A DNA stretch of 64,000 nucleotides from JBCBKU01 sp038521345 (GCA_038521345.1 JBCBKU010000004.1:124001-188000); one strand, 5' to 3'; counted from the stretch's first letter, positions 51,858-61,979 are shown. Notes: generated from the letters alone by a model not told the origin. Translations and numbers: made by a program.

Positions 51858-52991
51858 GTGACCCGTTTTGACCGATACCTTCTCGCCCAGCTCTTGGTGA
51901 TCTTCGGGGTCGCATCGGTGGTGCTTGTGGGCCTCTACTGGATCAATCAGGCAGTCCGATTGTTCGACTGGCTGATCGGCTCTGGGCAGAACGCCACAGT
52001 CTTTCTCGAGTTCACCGCGCTCAGCCTGCCTAACATCATCCGGCTGGTCCTGCCGGTCTCGGCCTTCGCGGCCGCCGTCTATGTCACCAACCGAATGGCG
52101 TCTGAAAGCGAGCTTGTTGTCGTACAGGCCACCGGTTTCGGTCCCTTCCGGCTGGCGCGACCGGTTCTTCTGTTCGGACTTTTTGTGGGCCTCTTCGTCT
52201 CGGTACTTGTTCACTTCGTGGTGCCCGCCAGTTTGACCCGGCTCGCGGACCGCGAATTCGAGGTGAACCAGAATGTCACCTCTCAGTTCCTGACGGCAGG
52301 ACAGTTCATTCACCCCACCGAAGGCGTTACGTTCTACATCCGCGACATCAATGCGGACCGCGAATTGCTGGACATTTTCCTGCGCGATGCACGGGAGGGC
52401 ACACGCGAAGTGATCTACACCGCAAGCCGTGCAAAACTCGTCCGATCCGACGATGGCCCACGTCTGGTGATGTTCGATGGGATGGCCCAAGGCTATGGCC
52501 GCGACAGTCAATCGTTGTCGGTCACCCGCTTCGTCGACCTGACATTCGACATTTCGTCGGTTCTGGAATCGATGGCCGACCCGGCCGAGGAAAAGCGCGA
52601 TCACCGCGAATTGTGGACGGCCGACCTTCTGGCCCCGACAGAAGCCGTGCGGGCCACTACGCGGGCGTCGCTCGGGAAGATGGTGATCGAGGGACACAGG
52701 CGATTCACCCAAGGCCTGATGGCCGTGGTCGCCCCTTTGATCGGGTTTGCGACCCTCCTGCTTGGCGGATTCAGCCGCTTTGGCGTCTGGAACCAGATCT
52801 TCATCGCGATCGGGCTCATCGTCGTGCTGCAAACGCTTGACAACGCGGCGGCGGATGCGGCCACGTCGGATCTTTCGATCTGGCCCATCGTCTATGCGCC
52901 CGCAGCCTTCGGGTTCATTCTGGCAACTTCCATACTTTGGCTGGCGGCGCATCCGGCGCTTCTTCGCCGCCGCGAACGGAGCAGCGCATGA
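51858..52991 (+). CDS. lptF: LPS export permease LptF
   Basis: One of two inner-membrane permeases of the LptB2FG transporter moving LPS to the outer membrane. 377 residues with six membrane segments in two triplets around a periplasmic beta-jellyroll. The GTG at 51858 gives the family start (TRFDRYLLAQLLVIFGV); an ATG at 51720 is also open but adds 46 Pro/Ser-rich residues lacking family support. The stop overlaps lptG in ATGA at 52988-52991. Confidence 0.9.
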   Translation: MTRFDRYLLAQLLVIFGVASVVLVGLYWINQAVRLFDWLIGSGQNATVFLEFTALSLPNIIRLVLPVSAFAAAVYVTNRMASESELVVVQATGFGPFRLARPVLLFGLFVGLFVSVLVHFVVPASLTRLADREFEVNQNVTSQFLTAGQFIHPTEGVTFYIRDINADRELLDIFLRDAREGTREVIYTASRAKLVRSDDGPRLVMFDGMAQGYGRDSQSLSVTRFVDLTFDISSVLESMADPAEEKRDHRELWTADLLAPTEAVRATTRASLGKMVIEGHRRFTQGLMAVVAPLIGFATLLLGGFSRFGVWNQIFIAIGLIVVLQTLDNAAADAATSDLSIWPIVYAPAAFGFILATSILWLAAHPALLRRRERSSA

Positions 52992-54085
52992 AGTTGCACC
53001 TTTATTTCGCGCGACGCTTCTTCACCGGGTTCGCCGGCGCCTTCGCGGCCCTTTTCCTGATCCTTGCCCTTATTGATATGCTTGAACAGGTCCGCCGTTT
53101 CGACAGCGACGATGTCAGCTTCGGCGCGATTCTGACACTGACGCTTCTCAACGTCCCCGAGGCGGCCTACCGGGCTCTGCCTCTGATCATGATCCTCGGA
53201 TCAATCGCCGTGTTCATCGGACTGTCGCGTTCGTCAGAACTGGTGATCGCGCGGGCTGCCGGACGGTCGGCCCTGGCCACACTTGTTGCGCCTGTAACGG
53301 TCGCCGTCCTGATCGGCGTCGCCGCGGTGGCGATCTTCAATCCGCTGGTGGCCGCGACGTCAAAAGCCTATGACGCCCGGGCCGACCGTTACGCGCAAGC
53401 GGACCCGAGTGTCTTGTCCATCAGCCGCGAGGGACTTTGGCTGCGGCAAGGCGGATCCGATGGGCAAACGGTCATCCGTGCAGCACGAGCCAACTTCGAC
53501 GGTACCGAACTGATCCTGACGAGTTTCTTCACTTATGACACCGATGGCCGGATCCTGCGTCGGGTCGAAGGGCGCCGCGCGACGTTGCAGACCGGCCGCT
53601 GGCAAGTCGAGGACGCCAAGATCTGGCCCCTTGGCGAGGACGGAAACCCCGAGGCCAATGCCCGCGAAGAGGCCCTGTTCACGATCCCCACGGATCTGAC
53701 ACCGAACCAGATTATCGACAGTTTCGGCAATCCGTCTTCGATCCCCATCTGGGCGTTGCCGGGCTTTATCCAGAACCTTGAAGATGCCGGCTTTTCCGCG
53801 CGCAACCATCGGGTCTGGTTCCAGATGGAACTTGCCCTGCCGCTTCTCCTCGCGGGCATGGTTCTTGTTGCGGCGGGTTTCACGCTTCGACCGGCGCGCT
53901 TTGGGCGCACCGGCGTTCTGGTCGTAGCGGCAATCGGGCTGGGCTTCACTTTGTTTTTCATGCGAAATTTCGCGCAGATCCTCGGAGAAAACGCGCAAAT
54001 CTCTGTTGCGCTTGCAGCCTGGGGTCCGCCGACGGCCACGTTCCTTTTGCCGCTCGGCCTGCTCTTGCACCTGGAGGACGGCTGA
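52988..54085 (+). CDS. lptG: LPS export permease LptG
   Basis: Partner of LptF; 365 residues with the same membrane plan. The first segment follows YFARRFFTGFAGAFAALFL and the second triplet is at FQMELALPLLLAGMVLVAAGF. The ATG at 52988 overlaps the lptF stop. The TGA at 54083-54085 overlaps the lptD ATG. Together they form a compact lptFGD set; lptB and lptC are elsewhere. Confidence 0.94.
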   Translation: MKLHLYFARRFFTGFAGAFAALFLILALIDMLEQVRRFDSDDVSFGAILTLTLLNVPEAAYRALPLIMILGSIAVFIGLSRSSELVIARAAGRSALATLVAPVTVAVLIGVAAVAIFNPLVAATSKAYDARADRYAQADPSVLSISREGLWLRQGGSDGQTVIRAARANFDGTELILTSFFTYDTDGRILRRVEGRRATLQTGRWQVEDAKIWPLGEDGNPEANAREEALFTIPTDLTPNQIIDSFGNPSSIPIWALPGFIQNLEDAGFSARNHRVWFQMELALPLLLAGMVLVAAGFTLRPARFGRTGVLVVAAIGLGFTLFFMRNFAQILGENAQISVALAAWGPPTATFLLPLGLLLHLEDG

Positions 54086-56196
54086 TGCGGCGCCTCTGGC
54101 TGGCGCTGGTTCTGCTGATGGTGGCCGCGCCCGGCGCGGCGGACCTTGCCTCGCTGGTGGCGGATCGGGTGGAAATTGGGGACGATGGCACCATCACCGC
54201 CGAGGGCAACGTAACGGTCATATTCGAAGGGGTCCGCATGACCGCCGAAAGGGTGATCTACGATCAGGACACCGAGCGGTTGGAACTGCAGGGACCGTTG
54301 ACGATCATCGACGGTGAAGACACCCAGATCCTTGCCAGCGCGGCCGAAATCGACCCTGCCCTTCGCGATGGACTTATGCGAAGTGCGCGACTCGTCCTCG
54401 ATCAGCAATTGCAACTGGCCGCCAACCAATTGGACCGGATCGACGGGCGCTATACCCGGCTGACGCGTGTCATCGCCTCATCCTGCGAGGTTTGCGACGA
54501 AAACCAGACGCCTACATGGGAGATCCGCGCCCGCGAAGTCATTCACGACACGGACGAGAAGCAACTCTACTTCACCGACGCACAGCTTCGGATCCTCGGC
54601 GTGCCGGTTTTCTACACGCCTCGGCTTCGTCTGCCGGACCCAACCCTCGACCGCGCGGACGGGTTTCTGGTTCCCCGCCTGCAATCGCGTTCGCGCCTCG
54701 GCACCGGGATCAAGACACCCTACTTTTTGACGTTCGGCGATCACGCGGATCTGCGCCTGACCCCTTATCTGTCTCCTGAGACCACGACGCTCGAAGCGCG
54801 GTACCGCCAAGAGTTTTCCACCGGATCACTCGTGGTCGAGGGCGCGGCGAGTCAGGATACGATCGAAGACGATGGTGGCCGCGCCTACATCTTCGCCGAT
54901 GCCACTTTTGCGCTGCCCCGGAATTACGAGTTGCGGTTCGATTTGCGCGTCACGTCGGACGACGAGTATCTGCGGGATTACGGCTATTTCAATGGTGACC
55001 GGCTGGAAAGCGGGCTGAGCATCTCGCGAACTCAAGACCGAGAGACATTTCAGGCCGCAGGCTCGGCCATCCGGACATTGCGCTTCACGGAAGAGGATTT
55101 CGACGCCGAATTGCCCGACCGGCTGGCCGAGCTGAGTTGGACAAAGCGCGTTCTGGCCGACCCGCGCTGGGGGCAGGCTTGGCTGACATTCGACGCGCTG
55201 GCCGTGCAGCGCCCCTCGTCTGAACAGATCTTTGGGCGCGACACGTCGCGTTTCACCGTGGCGGCCGACTGGCAGAAAAGCTGGACCCTTCCCGTCGGTG
55301 TCGTCGCAACCGCTGAGGCGGGGCTGGCCCTTGATGCGGTTTTCGTCGGGCAGGACCCGACATTCGAGGATTCAACGACCCGCAGCGTTCCATCGGCAAG
55401 TTTCGAACTGCGCTGGCCGCTCCACCGGACCGAGACCGGGGGTGCCTTGCATCTGGTCGAACCGATCGTTCAACTCGCATGGGCCGAGACCTATGGCGGC
55501 GAGGTGCCGAACGAAGACAGCACCGCGGTCGAGTTTGACGAAGGCAACCTGTTCTCCCTGTCCCGCTTTCCGGGCCGCGACGCATATGAAGAAGGGCTTC
55601 GGCTGAATGTCGGCCTGTCCTGGACACGGTCGGACCCGGACGGGTGGTCCATCGGGTCGACCGTCGGACGGGTGGTGCGCTTTAGTGGGTCCAGCAACCA
55701 GTTCGGCGCGGATACCGGGCTCGACGGGGACCTGTCCGATTGGCTTTTGTCCTTTCAGGTCAATGCCTCCGACCAATTGTCTGTCACCAACAGGTCCATC
55801 ATCAACGACGGTCTTGATGTGTCGCGTTCCGAGACCCGGCTGGCACTCGCGACGGACCGTTCGGATCTGGCGGCAACATATATCTGGCTGGCGGCCGAAC
55901 CCTTCGAGAACCGGTTCGAGGATTCCTCGGAGCTTGCGCTCGATGCCGGCTACATGTTCAATCGCTTCTGGACCGGCGCCTTCGACGTTCGGTATGAGAC
56001 CGATGTCGACCGGGCGACCTCGGCCGGAGTGGGGCTGAAATACGAGAACGAATGTTTCGCGGTCGATCTGAACTTTTCGCGTCGCTTTACCTCGTCAGAC
56101 GAGGTCGAGCCCATTACAGAACTTGGCGTGCAGGTGTCCCTGTCGGGTTTTGGCACGCGTGGACGGTCGGAAAGGGTGCGCCGATGCGCGCGCTGA
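54085..56196 (+). CDS. lptD: LPS assembly protein LptD
   Basis: Outer-membrane translocon that places LPS at the cell surface. 703 residues: signal peptide (MRRLWLALVLLMVAAPGAA), the N-terminal OstA-type periplasmic domain (GNVTVIFEGVRMTAERVIYD), two paired cysteines SSCEVCDENQTP, and a beta-barrel with alternating strands ending LGVQVSLSGFG. LptE was not found near, as in Alphaproteobacteria. The coding end overlaps surA by 13 bases. Confidence 0.94.
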   Translation: MRRLWLALVLLMVAAPGAADLASLVADRVEIGDDGTITAEGNVTVIFEGVRMTAERVIYDQDTERLELQGPLTIIDGEDTQILASAAEIDPALRDGLMRSARLVLDQQLQLAANQLDRIDGRYTRLTRVIASSCEVCDENQTPTWEIRAREVIHDTDEKQLYFTDAQLRILGVPVFYTPRLRLPDPTLDRADGFLVPRLQSRSRLGTGIKTPYFLTFGDHADLRLTPYLSPETTTLEARYRQEFSTGSLVVEGAASQDTIEDDGGRAYIFADATFALPRNYELRFDLRVTSDDEYLRDYGYFNGDRLESGLSISRTQDRETFQAAGSAIRTLRFTEEDFDAELPDRLAELSWTKRVLADPRWGQAWLTFDALAVQRPSSEQIFGRDTSRFTVAADWQKSWTLPVGVVATAEAGLALDAVFVGQDPTFEDSTTRSVPSASFELRWPLHRTETGGALHLVEPIVQLAWAETYGGEVPNEDSTAVEFDEGNLFSLSRFPGRDAYEEGLRLNVGLSWTRSDPDGWSIGSTVGRVVRFSGSSNQFGADTGLDGDLSDWLLSFQVNASDQLSVTNRSIINDGLDVSRSETRLALATDRSDLAATYIWLAAEPFENRFEDSSELALDAGYMFNRFWTGAFDVRYETDVDRATSAGVGLKYENECFAVDLNFSRRFTSSDEVEPITELGVQVSLSGFGTRGRSERVRRCAR

Positions 56197-57374
56197 TCCC
56201 GGTCCTTCTTGCCCTTTTTTTGGCATCAGCCCCGGCGGCCTTGGCACAAAACCCCTTCGCGCCGGTCATTCGGGTGGATGACCGTGTGATAACGGCGTGG
56301 GAGATTGATCAAAGAGCACGATTTCTCGGCGCACTCAGATCCCCCGGCGATCTTGAGGCAGAAGCGCGCGAGCGCCTGATCGACGAACGACTTCAGGTCG
56401 ATGCCGCGCGGGCCGCGGGAATCGAAGTCACCGAAGCCGAGTACCAGGAGGGGCTGGCCGAGTTCGCCGACCGCGCCTCGCTGACCTCAGACGCATTTCT
56501 CGCGGCCCTTGCCCAGGAGGGGATCGCGGAAGAGACGGTCCGCGATTTCGTGACCGCCGGTCTGGCATGGCGCGCCGCGGTTCAGGCGCGCTTTGCGGGC
56601 GACGTTCGGATCAGCAGCGACGAAATCGACCGGGCCGTTCTCGCGTCGGGTACGGGGGGCGGTGTGCGAGTGCTTCTCTCAGAGATCATTCTGCCTGCCC
56701 GAAACCCCGAAGAAGCCGCCGAGAGCGAGGCGCGCGCCGAGGTCTTGTCTCAGATCACCGGATTTGAGGCATTCGCACGGGCGGCGCGCGAATTCTCTGC
56801 CTCGACCAGTCGCGATCAGGGGGGACGGCTGGACTGGCTTTCCCTGAATGCCCTGCCGCCGGGGATCCGCGCGCAGATCCTGACGCTGGCACCCGGGCAG
56901 GTGACCGAGCCCGTCCGGGTCCCGAACGCTGTCGGCGTGTTCCAGTTGCGGGCGCTGGAAGAGGTGGCGGCGACCGAGACAGAAGCGCTGGCACTCGATT
57001 TTGCCGAGTTCCTGCCACCCGAAGGGACCAGCGCGGCAACCGTCCTCGCCCGGATCGACACTTGCGACGATCTCTTCGGCGAGAACTTTGGCCGGCCCGA
57101 AGCTGCGCTGTTGCGCGAGGTACGGCCAATCTCTGAAGTTCCAAGCGCACTGAGCCTGACACTCGCACGGCTTGACGAAAACGAGGCGGTGCTCTTTCAA
57201 CGCGACGGGCAGACCCGCATTGTCATGCTTTGCGAACGGACCCGTGCAGAGCAATCGGATGAGAGCCGCCGCGAAGTGGCTGCGCAGCTTCGCAACGCGC
57301 GCCTGTCATCGCTGGCCGCCAGCTGGCTCGCGGATTTGCGCGCCGACGCGGTGATCGTCGGTCAGGATGGCTGA
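56184..57374 (+). CDS. surA: Periplasmic chaperone SurA (peptidyl-prolyl isomerase)
   Basis: Chaperone for outer-membrane proteins such as LptD. 396 residues with a signal peptide (MRALIPVLLALFLASAPAALA), SurA-N domain (PVIRVDDRVITAWEIDQRARF) and one parvulin-type domain near 165-270 (REFSASTSRDQGGRLDWLSLNALPP). Only one parvulin domain is evident, versus two in E. coli. Starts inside lptD (56184, before the lptD stop) and its end overlaps pdxA by 8 bases. Confidence 0.9.
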   Translation: MRALIPVLLALFLASAPAALAQNPFAPVIRVDDRVITAWEIDQRARFLGALRSPGDLEAEARERLIDERLQVDAARAAGIEVTEAEYQEGLAEFADRASLTSDAFLAALAQEGIAEETVRDFVTAGLAWRAAVQARFAGDVRISSDEIDRAVLASGTGGGVRVLLSEIILPARNPEEAAESEARAEVLSQITGFEAFARAAREFSASTSRDQGGRLDWLSLNALPPGIRAQILTLAPGQVTEPVRVPNAVGVFQLRALEEVAATETEALALDFAEFLPPEGTSAATVLARIDTCDDLFGENFGRPEAALLREVRPISEVPSALSLTLARLDENEAVLFQRDGQTRIVMLCERTRAEQSDESRREVAAQLRNARLSSLAASWLADLRADAVIVGQDG

Positions 57375-58356
57375 TGCACCGCTGGCCCTGACCATGGGCG
57401 ATCCCGCCGGGATCGGCCCCGAACTGGCGGCCAAATGCTGGGCCGCGCTGAAAGACACGCTTCCCTTTGTCTGGATCGGCGACCCTGCCACCCTGCCCGG
57501 AGGCACACCTTTCAAGGTTCTGGCCACAGCAGGTGAGGCTGCGATGGTCTCGAAGAACGCCTTGCCCGTTCTTGCCCATCCCTGCCCCGCTCCGGTGCGG
57601 CCGGGACAACCGGACGGGCGAAACTCGGATGCCGTGATCTCGTCGATCAAACGCGGCGTGGATCTTGTTGGATCAGGGGATTGCACGGGCTTGTGCACGC
57701 TCCCGATCTCGAAAGCTGTGCTTATCGACGGCGCCGCCTTTGCCTATCCCGGCCATACCGAATTTTTGGCGGCGCTGGCCGGTGTGGATCAGGTCGTCAT
57801 GATGCTGGCCTCGCCGCTCCTGCGGGTCGTACCTGCGACGATCCACATCCCGCTTGCCGAGGTTCCCGCTGCCCTGAACCCCAAAGATCTTGAGTCCACG
57901 TTGCGGGTGACCCATGCCGCGCTGATCACGGATTTCGGTGTAGCCAGTCCGCGCATTCTTGTCGCCGGTCTGAACCCACATGCCGGGGAGGACGGCAAGA
58001 TCGGGACCGAGGACCGGGACGTGATTGCGCCTGTCGTGGCGCGGCTTGCCGCCGAAGGTCTCGACGTTCGCGGACCGGTATCGGCCGATACGATGTTTCA
58101 CGAACCGGCGCGCCGACGCTATGACGCCGCCGTGGCCATGTATCACGATCAGGCACTGATCCCGATCAAGACGCTGGACTTTTCGGGCGGCGTCAATGTC
58201 ACGCTCGGACTACCATTCGTGCGGACCTCGCCGGATCACGGGACCGCGTTCGACATCGCGGGCACTGGCGCGGCCGATCCGACCTCAACCGTCGCCGCCC
58301 TGCGCCTCGCGGCCGACATGGCGCAGCAACGGGCGGCGCATGCGTCCGCGACGTGA
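57367..58356 (+). CDS. pdxA: 4-hydroxythreonine-4-phosphate dehydrogenase
   Basis: Step in pyridoxal-phosphate synthesis. 329 residues. Family blocks ALTMGDPAGIGPELAAK, AYPGHTEFLA, the metal site in LNPHAGEDGKIG and HDQALIPIKTLDF. Its ATG overlaps surA and rsmA follows after 12 bases, the common surA-pdxA-rsmA (ksgA) order known from many Proteobacteria. Confidence 0.97.
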   Translation: MADAPLALTMGDPAGIGPELAAKCWAALKDTLPFVWIGDPATLPGGTPFKVLATAGEAAMVSKNALPVLAHPCPAPVRPGQPDGRNSDAVISSIKRGVDLVGSGDCTGLCTLPISKAVLIDGAAFAYPGHTEFLAALAGVDQVVMMLASPLLRVVPATIHIPLAEVPAALNPKDLESTLRVTHAALITDFGVASPRILVAGLNPHAGEDGKIGTEDRDVIAPVVARLAAEGLDVRGPVSADTMFHEPARRRYDAAVAMYHDQALIPIKTLDFSGGVNVTLGLPFVRTSPDHGTAFDIAGTGAADPTSTVAALRLAADMAQQRAAHASAT

Positions 58357-58368
58357 TCCGAGCGCCCC

Positions 58369-59208
58369 ATGAGCGCGATCGACACCCTGCCGCCACTGCG
58401 CGATGTCATTCGCGACCACGGCCTTCAGGCCAAAAAATCTCTCGGCCAGAACTTTCTTCTTGATCTCAACCTGACCGCCAAGATCGCCCGGCAGGCGGGG
58501 GATCTGAGGGGGTGCGACGTTCTTGAGGTGGGGCCGGGTCCCGGTGGTCTGACGCGCGGGCTTCTCGCCGAAGGCGCGCGTCGGGTGCTTGCGATCGAGC
58601 GGGACGCACGCTGTTTGCCGGCACTGGCCGACATTGCCGCGGTCTATCCCGGGCGTCTCGACATTGTCGAAGGCGATGCGCTTGAAGTGGAACTGACTGG
58701 ACGCCTGACACCGCCGATCAAGATCGCGGCAAATCTGCCCTACAACGTTGGGACCGAGCTTTTGACAAGGTGGCTTGATCCGCCCGACTGGCCGCCTTTC
58801 TGGGACAGTCTCACACTCATGTTTCAACGCGAGGTGGCCCAACGGATTGTGGCGGACCCCGGGTCCAAGGCCTATGGCCGGCTCTCGATCCTTGCGTCCT
58901 GGCGCACGGACGCGCGGATCGTCATGGATCTTCCGCCCGAAGCCTTTACCCCGCCGCCCAAGGTCCGTTCCGCCGTGGTCCATCTGACGGCGTTGCCCGA
59001 ACCCCGCTACCCGGCCGATGCCGCCGTGCTGCGCCGCGTGGTCGCCCGTGCATTCGGTCAGCGCCGAAAGATGTTGCGGGCGGCTCTGAAGGGAATCGTG
59101 CCCGATCTCGAAGGAGCATTGGAAAGCGCAGGTATTCCACCCACGTCCCGAGCCGAAGACATCGATCTTGAGCGGTTTTGTGCCCTTGCCCGTGTCGTCG
59201 CCGGATAG
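58369..59208 (+). CDS. rsmA: 16S rRNA dimethyladenosine transferase (KsgA/RsmA)
   Basis: Dimethylates A1518 and A1519 of 16S rRNA late in 30S assembly, using SAM. 279 residues; motifs KKSLGQNFLLD, SAM loop EVGPGPGGLTRGLL, catalytic IAANLPYN. The C-terminal helix AFGQRRKMLRAALKG is conserved. Last gene of the lptFGD-surA-pdxA run, convergent with the DUF4167 gene by six bases. Confidence 0.96.
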   Translation: MSAIDTLPPLRDVIRDHGLQAKKSLGQNFLLDLNLTAKIARQAGDLRGCDVLEVGPGPGGLTRGLLAEGARRVLAIERDARCLPALADIAAVYPGRLDIVEGDALEVELTGRLTPPIKIAANLPYNVGTELLTRWLDPPDWPPFWDSLTLMFQREVAQRIVADPGSKAYGRLSILASWRTDARIVMDLPPEAFTPPPKVRSAVVHLTALPEPRYPADAAVLRRVVARAFGQRRKMLRAALKGIVPDLEGALESAGIPPTSRAEDIDLERFCALARVVAG

Positions 59209-59214
59209 GCCTGT

Positions 59215-59889
59215 TTACTCGGCGGCGTCCTGCGCAGGGGCGCTGTCGACGTCGCCCTCCGGCGTCTCTGCTGCCGGAGTCTCAGTTGCCGGTGTCTCTG
59301 CCGCCTTCGCGGTGCCGTTGTTGCGCGGACGACGCTGACGGCGGGGCTTTGGCGAAGAATCCTCCGGTGTTTCGACCAAGCCGCTGTCGCTTTCGCCCGT
59401 CACAAAGGCCGGCAGAGATCCGACGTCCGGCTGCGCTTCTGCACCCGGATCGGTCGGGGCGGCGGCGTCAGTGTCTTGGGGCTCGGCAGGACGGTTCGCA
59501 GCTTCGTCGGCTTCAACACGGGCCTGAGGCTGATCGTCGGAACCATTCTGGCCGCCGTTCTGTGCCCCGTTCTGGCCGCTTTGGCCCTGAGCCGCGCCGT
59601 TGTTCCCGTTGCGCTGCTCGTTCGCCTCGCGCCGCGCTTCCTGTTCGCGCTGAGCCTCGGAAAGAAGGCGCGTATAGTGCTCGGCATGTTGTTGGAAATT
59701 CTCGGTGGCGACCCGGTCGCCGGCCAACTGCGCATCACGGGCAAGTTGGTTGTACTTGTCGATGATCTGCTGCGGCGTGCCGCGGACCTTACCCTCAGGC
59801 CCTGAACTGTCAAACACACGGTTGACGATGTTGCCCATCGAGCGGTTGCGGTTCGACTTCGACCGCGAACGTGACTTCGAAGATCTCAT
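59215..59889 (-). CDS. DUF4167 domain-containing protein
   Basis: A 224-residue, strongly charged protein. The first ~75 residues form DUF4167, starting MRSSKSRSRSKSNRNR then VNRVFDSSGPEGKVRG and FQQHAEHYTRLL; the rest is Gln/Asn/Ala/Glu-rich and disordered, ending with a basic patch (KPRRQRRPRNNG). ATG 59889 gives the family start; an upstream in-frame ATG at 59916 is less likely. The family is almost restricted to Alphaproteobacteria and may bind nucleic acid; function unknown. In the usual arrangement it follows prfA-prmC, as here (198-base gap). Confidence 0.9.
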   Translation of the reverse strand: MRSSKSRSRSKSNRNRSMGNIVNRVFDSSGPEGKVRGTPQQIIDKYNQLARDAQLAGDRVATENFQQHAEHYTRLLSEAQREQEARREANEQRNGNNGAAQGQSGQNGAQNGGQNGSDDQPQARVEADEAANRPAEPQDTDAAAPTDPGAEAQPDVGSLPAFVTGESDSGLVETPEDSSPKPRRQRRPRNNGTAKAAETPATETPAAETPEGDVDSAPAQDAAE

Positions 59890-60087
59890 ATGGTCTCTGA
59901 ATCCAGCCTTTGTCATGCACTCGCAGCGTGTCTTTCAGCCTTGGCCCGGACACGGACCCTTAGAAGCTGCGATGTTCGGCATATGGCGAGGGGGACAGAA
60001 TGTCCCACCGCCCCGCGCCGTTCAGTAATCACGGGATTGCCGCCGATACAAGGGATTTCTCGGCCCATCGCCCAAGATCGGCGGCTT

Positions 60088-60927
60088 TCAAGGCATTTTT
60101 GCCCGTGCCGCGACGACGCGATCTCTTCCATCAAGATCGGGATGGACCACAACGGAATCAAGACCGGCGCCTTGCAAAAGTGCTGACACTGCTGCGCCCT
60201 GAGCCTGCCCGATCTCGACAAGGATCCGTCCCCCGGGCGTAAGGTAGCGCGCGGCGTCGGCGGAAATCGCGCGATACGCCGTCAGACCGTCAGCCCCGTC
60301 CGTCAGCGCCTGAGCCGGCTCCCAGTCGCGCACTTCGGGCGCTAACCCGGCCATTTCCGCGGCCGCGATATAGGGCGGGTTTGATACGATCAGGTCGAAC
60401 CGCCCCGTCACTCCTGCCCACCAATCGGCTTCCTGGATCCGGGCCCGGTCGGACACACCAAGCGCAATCGCGTTCGACTCGGCAATCGCGCGGGCGGCCT
60501 CGGACACGTCGGTGCCGGTGCCAATGGCCCCGGGGCGCTCGGCCAACAACGTGACCAGAAGGCATCCCGACCCCGTCCCGAGGTCCAGCACCGTCTCGAA
60601 TGGGTCCGCTAGGGCAAGCGCCACAAGCGTCTCGGTCTCGGGACGCGGGTCAAGGACATCCCCCGTCAAATGGAACTCACGCCCCCAGAACAGGCGACGG
60701 CCGGTGATATGGCTGACCGGTTCGCGGCGAACCCTGCGGGCAACGCCTTCGCCGAAAAGCCGCGCGGCCTCGTGTCCCAACTTTTCCGGCAGCGCCAATG
60801 CCAGCCTGTCCGCCGGTTCGTTGATCGCCCATGACAGCAGCCGTCGCGCATCGCGTTCGGGCGTCTCAACACCGGCCTCGCGCAGCGTACGCACGGCCAC
60901 GCGCAGGGCGTCGGATCCGGATGTCAT
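60088..60927 (-). CDS. prmC: Release factor glutamine methyltransferase PrmC
   Basis: Methylates the glutamine of the GGQ motif in release factors, using SAM. 279 residues. SAM loop LDLGTGSGCLLVTLL, the catalytic NPPY in LIVSNPPYIAA and the N-terminal LLSWAINEPADRL. The ATG at 60927 overlaps the prfA stop in ATGA. Followed by a 198-base gap with nothing recognised before the DUF4167 gene. Confidence 0.96.
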   Translation of the reverse strand: MTSGSDALRVAVRTLREAGVETPERDARRLLSWAINEPADRLALALPEKLGHEAARLFGEGVARRVRREPVSHITGRRLFWGREFHLTGDVLDPRPETETLVALALADPFETVLDLGTGSGCLLVTLLAERPGAIGTGTDVSEAARAIAESNAIALGVSDRARIQEADWWAGVTGRFDLIVSNPPYIAAAEMAGLAPEVRDWEPAQALTDGADGLTAYRAISADAARYLTPGGRILVEIGQAQGAAVSALLQGAGLDSVVVHPDLDGRDRVVAARAKMP

Positions 60928-61979
60928 ACCCCTTCCGCCGCGAGTTTGGCCGCCTGATCGGCGGCAGTGAGCGCCTCGATCACCTCGTCAAGATCCCCCG
61001 CCATGACCTGATCGAGTTTGTAGAGCGTCAGGTTGATCCGGTGATCGGTCATCCGACCCTGCGGGAAGTTGTACGTGCGGATGCGTTCCGACCGGTCGCC
61101 CGAGCCCACTTGTGCCTTGCGGTCTGCCGCACGTGCCTCGTCGGCGCGCTGGCGTTCAAGGTCATAGAGCCGCGTCCGCAGGACTTGCATTGCAATGGCG
61201 CGGTTCTGGTGCTGCGACTTTTCCGAACTTGTCACCACAATGCCCGTCGGAATGTGAGTGATCCGGACCGCACTGTCGGTGGTATTGACATGCTGACCTC
61301 CGGCACCGCTGGCCCGCATCGTATCGATCCGGATGTCGGTGGCGGGTATGTCGATGTCCACGTCTTCGGCTTCGGGCAGCACGGCAACCGTGGCGGCCGA
61401 TGTGTGAATGCGGCCTCCGGATTCCGTTTCGGGTACACGCTGGACCCGGTGGACCCCGCTTTCGTATTTCAGCCGTGCAAAAACCCCCTCGCCCCGCACG
61501 GCGATCACGGCCTCGCGGACGCCCCCGAGTTCGCTTTCGGCCAGTTCGATGACCTCGACCCGCCAACCCCGACCCTCTGAAAACCGCTGGTACATCCGAA
61601 GCAGGTCACCCGCAAAAAGCGCCGCTTCGTCGCCTCCGGTGCCGGGCCGGATTTCGACAATGGCCGGCCGGGCGTCAGCAGCATCTTTCGGCAAAAGTGC
61701 GAGCCGCAGCCCCTGTTCAACTTCAGGCAGCCGCGCCTTCAGCTCGGGCAGTTCCTCTTCAGCCAGCGCCTTCATTTCGGGATCCGAAAGCATGGCTTCG
61801 GCCGCATCAATATCCGCCAAAAGCTCGCGGTAAGTGTCAATCTCAGCCACCACCGGTTTCAGCTCTGCATATTCTCGAGACAGATCGGCGATTTCATCCG
61901 CCGCCGCGCCACCAGCCATCTTGGCTTCGAGGAAACCGAAGCGTTGGGCAATCTGATCAAGTCTGTCGAGCGGAACCAT
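60924..61979 (-). CDS. prfA: Peptide chain release factor 1
   Basis: Ends translation at UAA/UAG. 351 residues. The GGQ motif is in GAGGQHVNTTDSAVRITH; the stop-codon-reading region and the N-terminal coiled helices (MVPLDRLDQIAQRFGFLEAKM) are standard. PrmC, encoded next, modifies it. The start at 61979 opens a 298-base gap to the next gene. Confidence 0.97.
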   Translation of the reverse strand: MVPLDRLDQIAQRFGFLEAKMAGGAAADEIADLSREYAELKPVVAEIDTYRELLADIDAAEAMLSDPEMKALAEEELPELKARLPEVEQGLRLALLPKDAADARPAIVEIRPGTGGDEAALFAGDLLRMYQRFSEGRGWRVEVIELAESELGGVREAVIAVRGEGVFARLKYESGVHRVQRVPETESGGRIHTSAATVAVLPEAEDVDIDIPATDIRIDTMRASGAGGQHVNTTDSAVRITHIPTGIVVTSSEKSQHQNRAIAMQVLRTRLYDLERQRADEARAADRKAQVGSGDRSERIRTYNFPQGRMTDHRINLTLYKLDQVMAGDLDEVIEALTAADQAAKLAAEGV

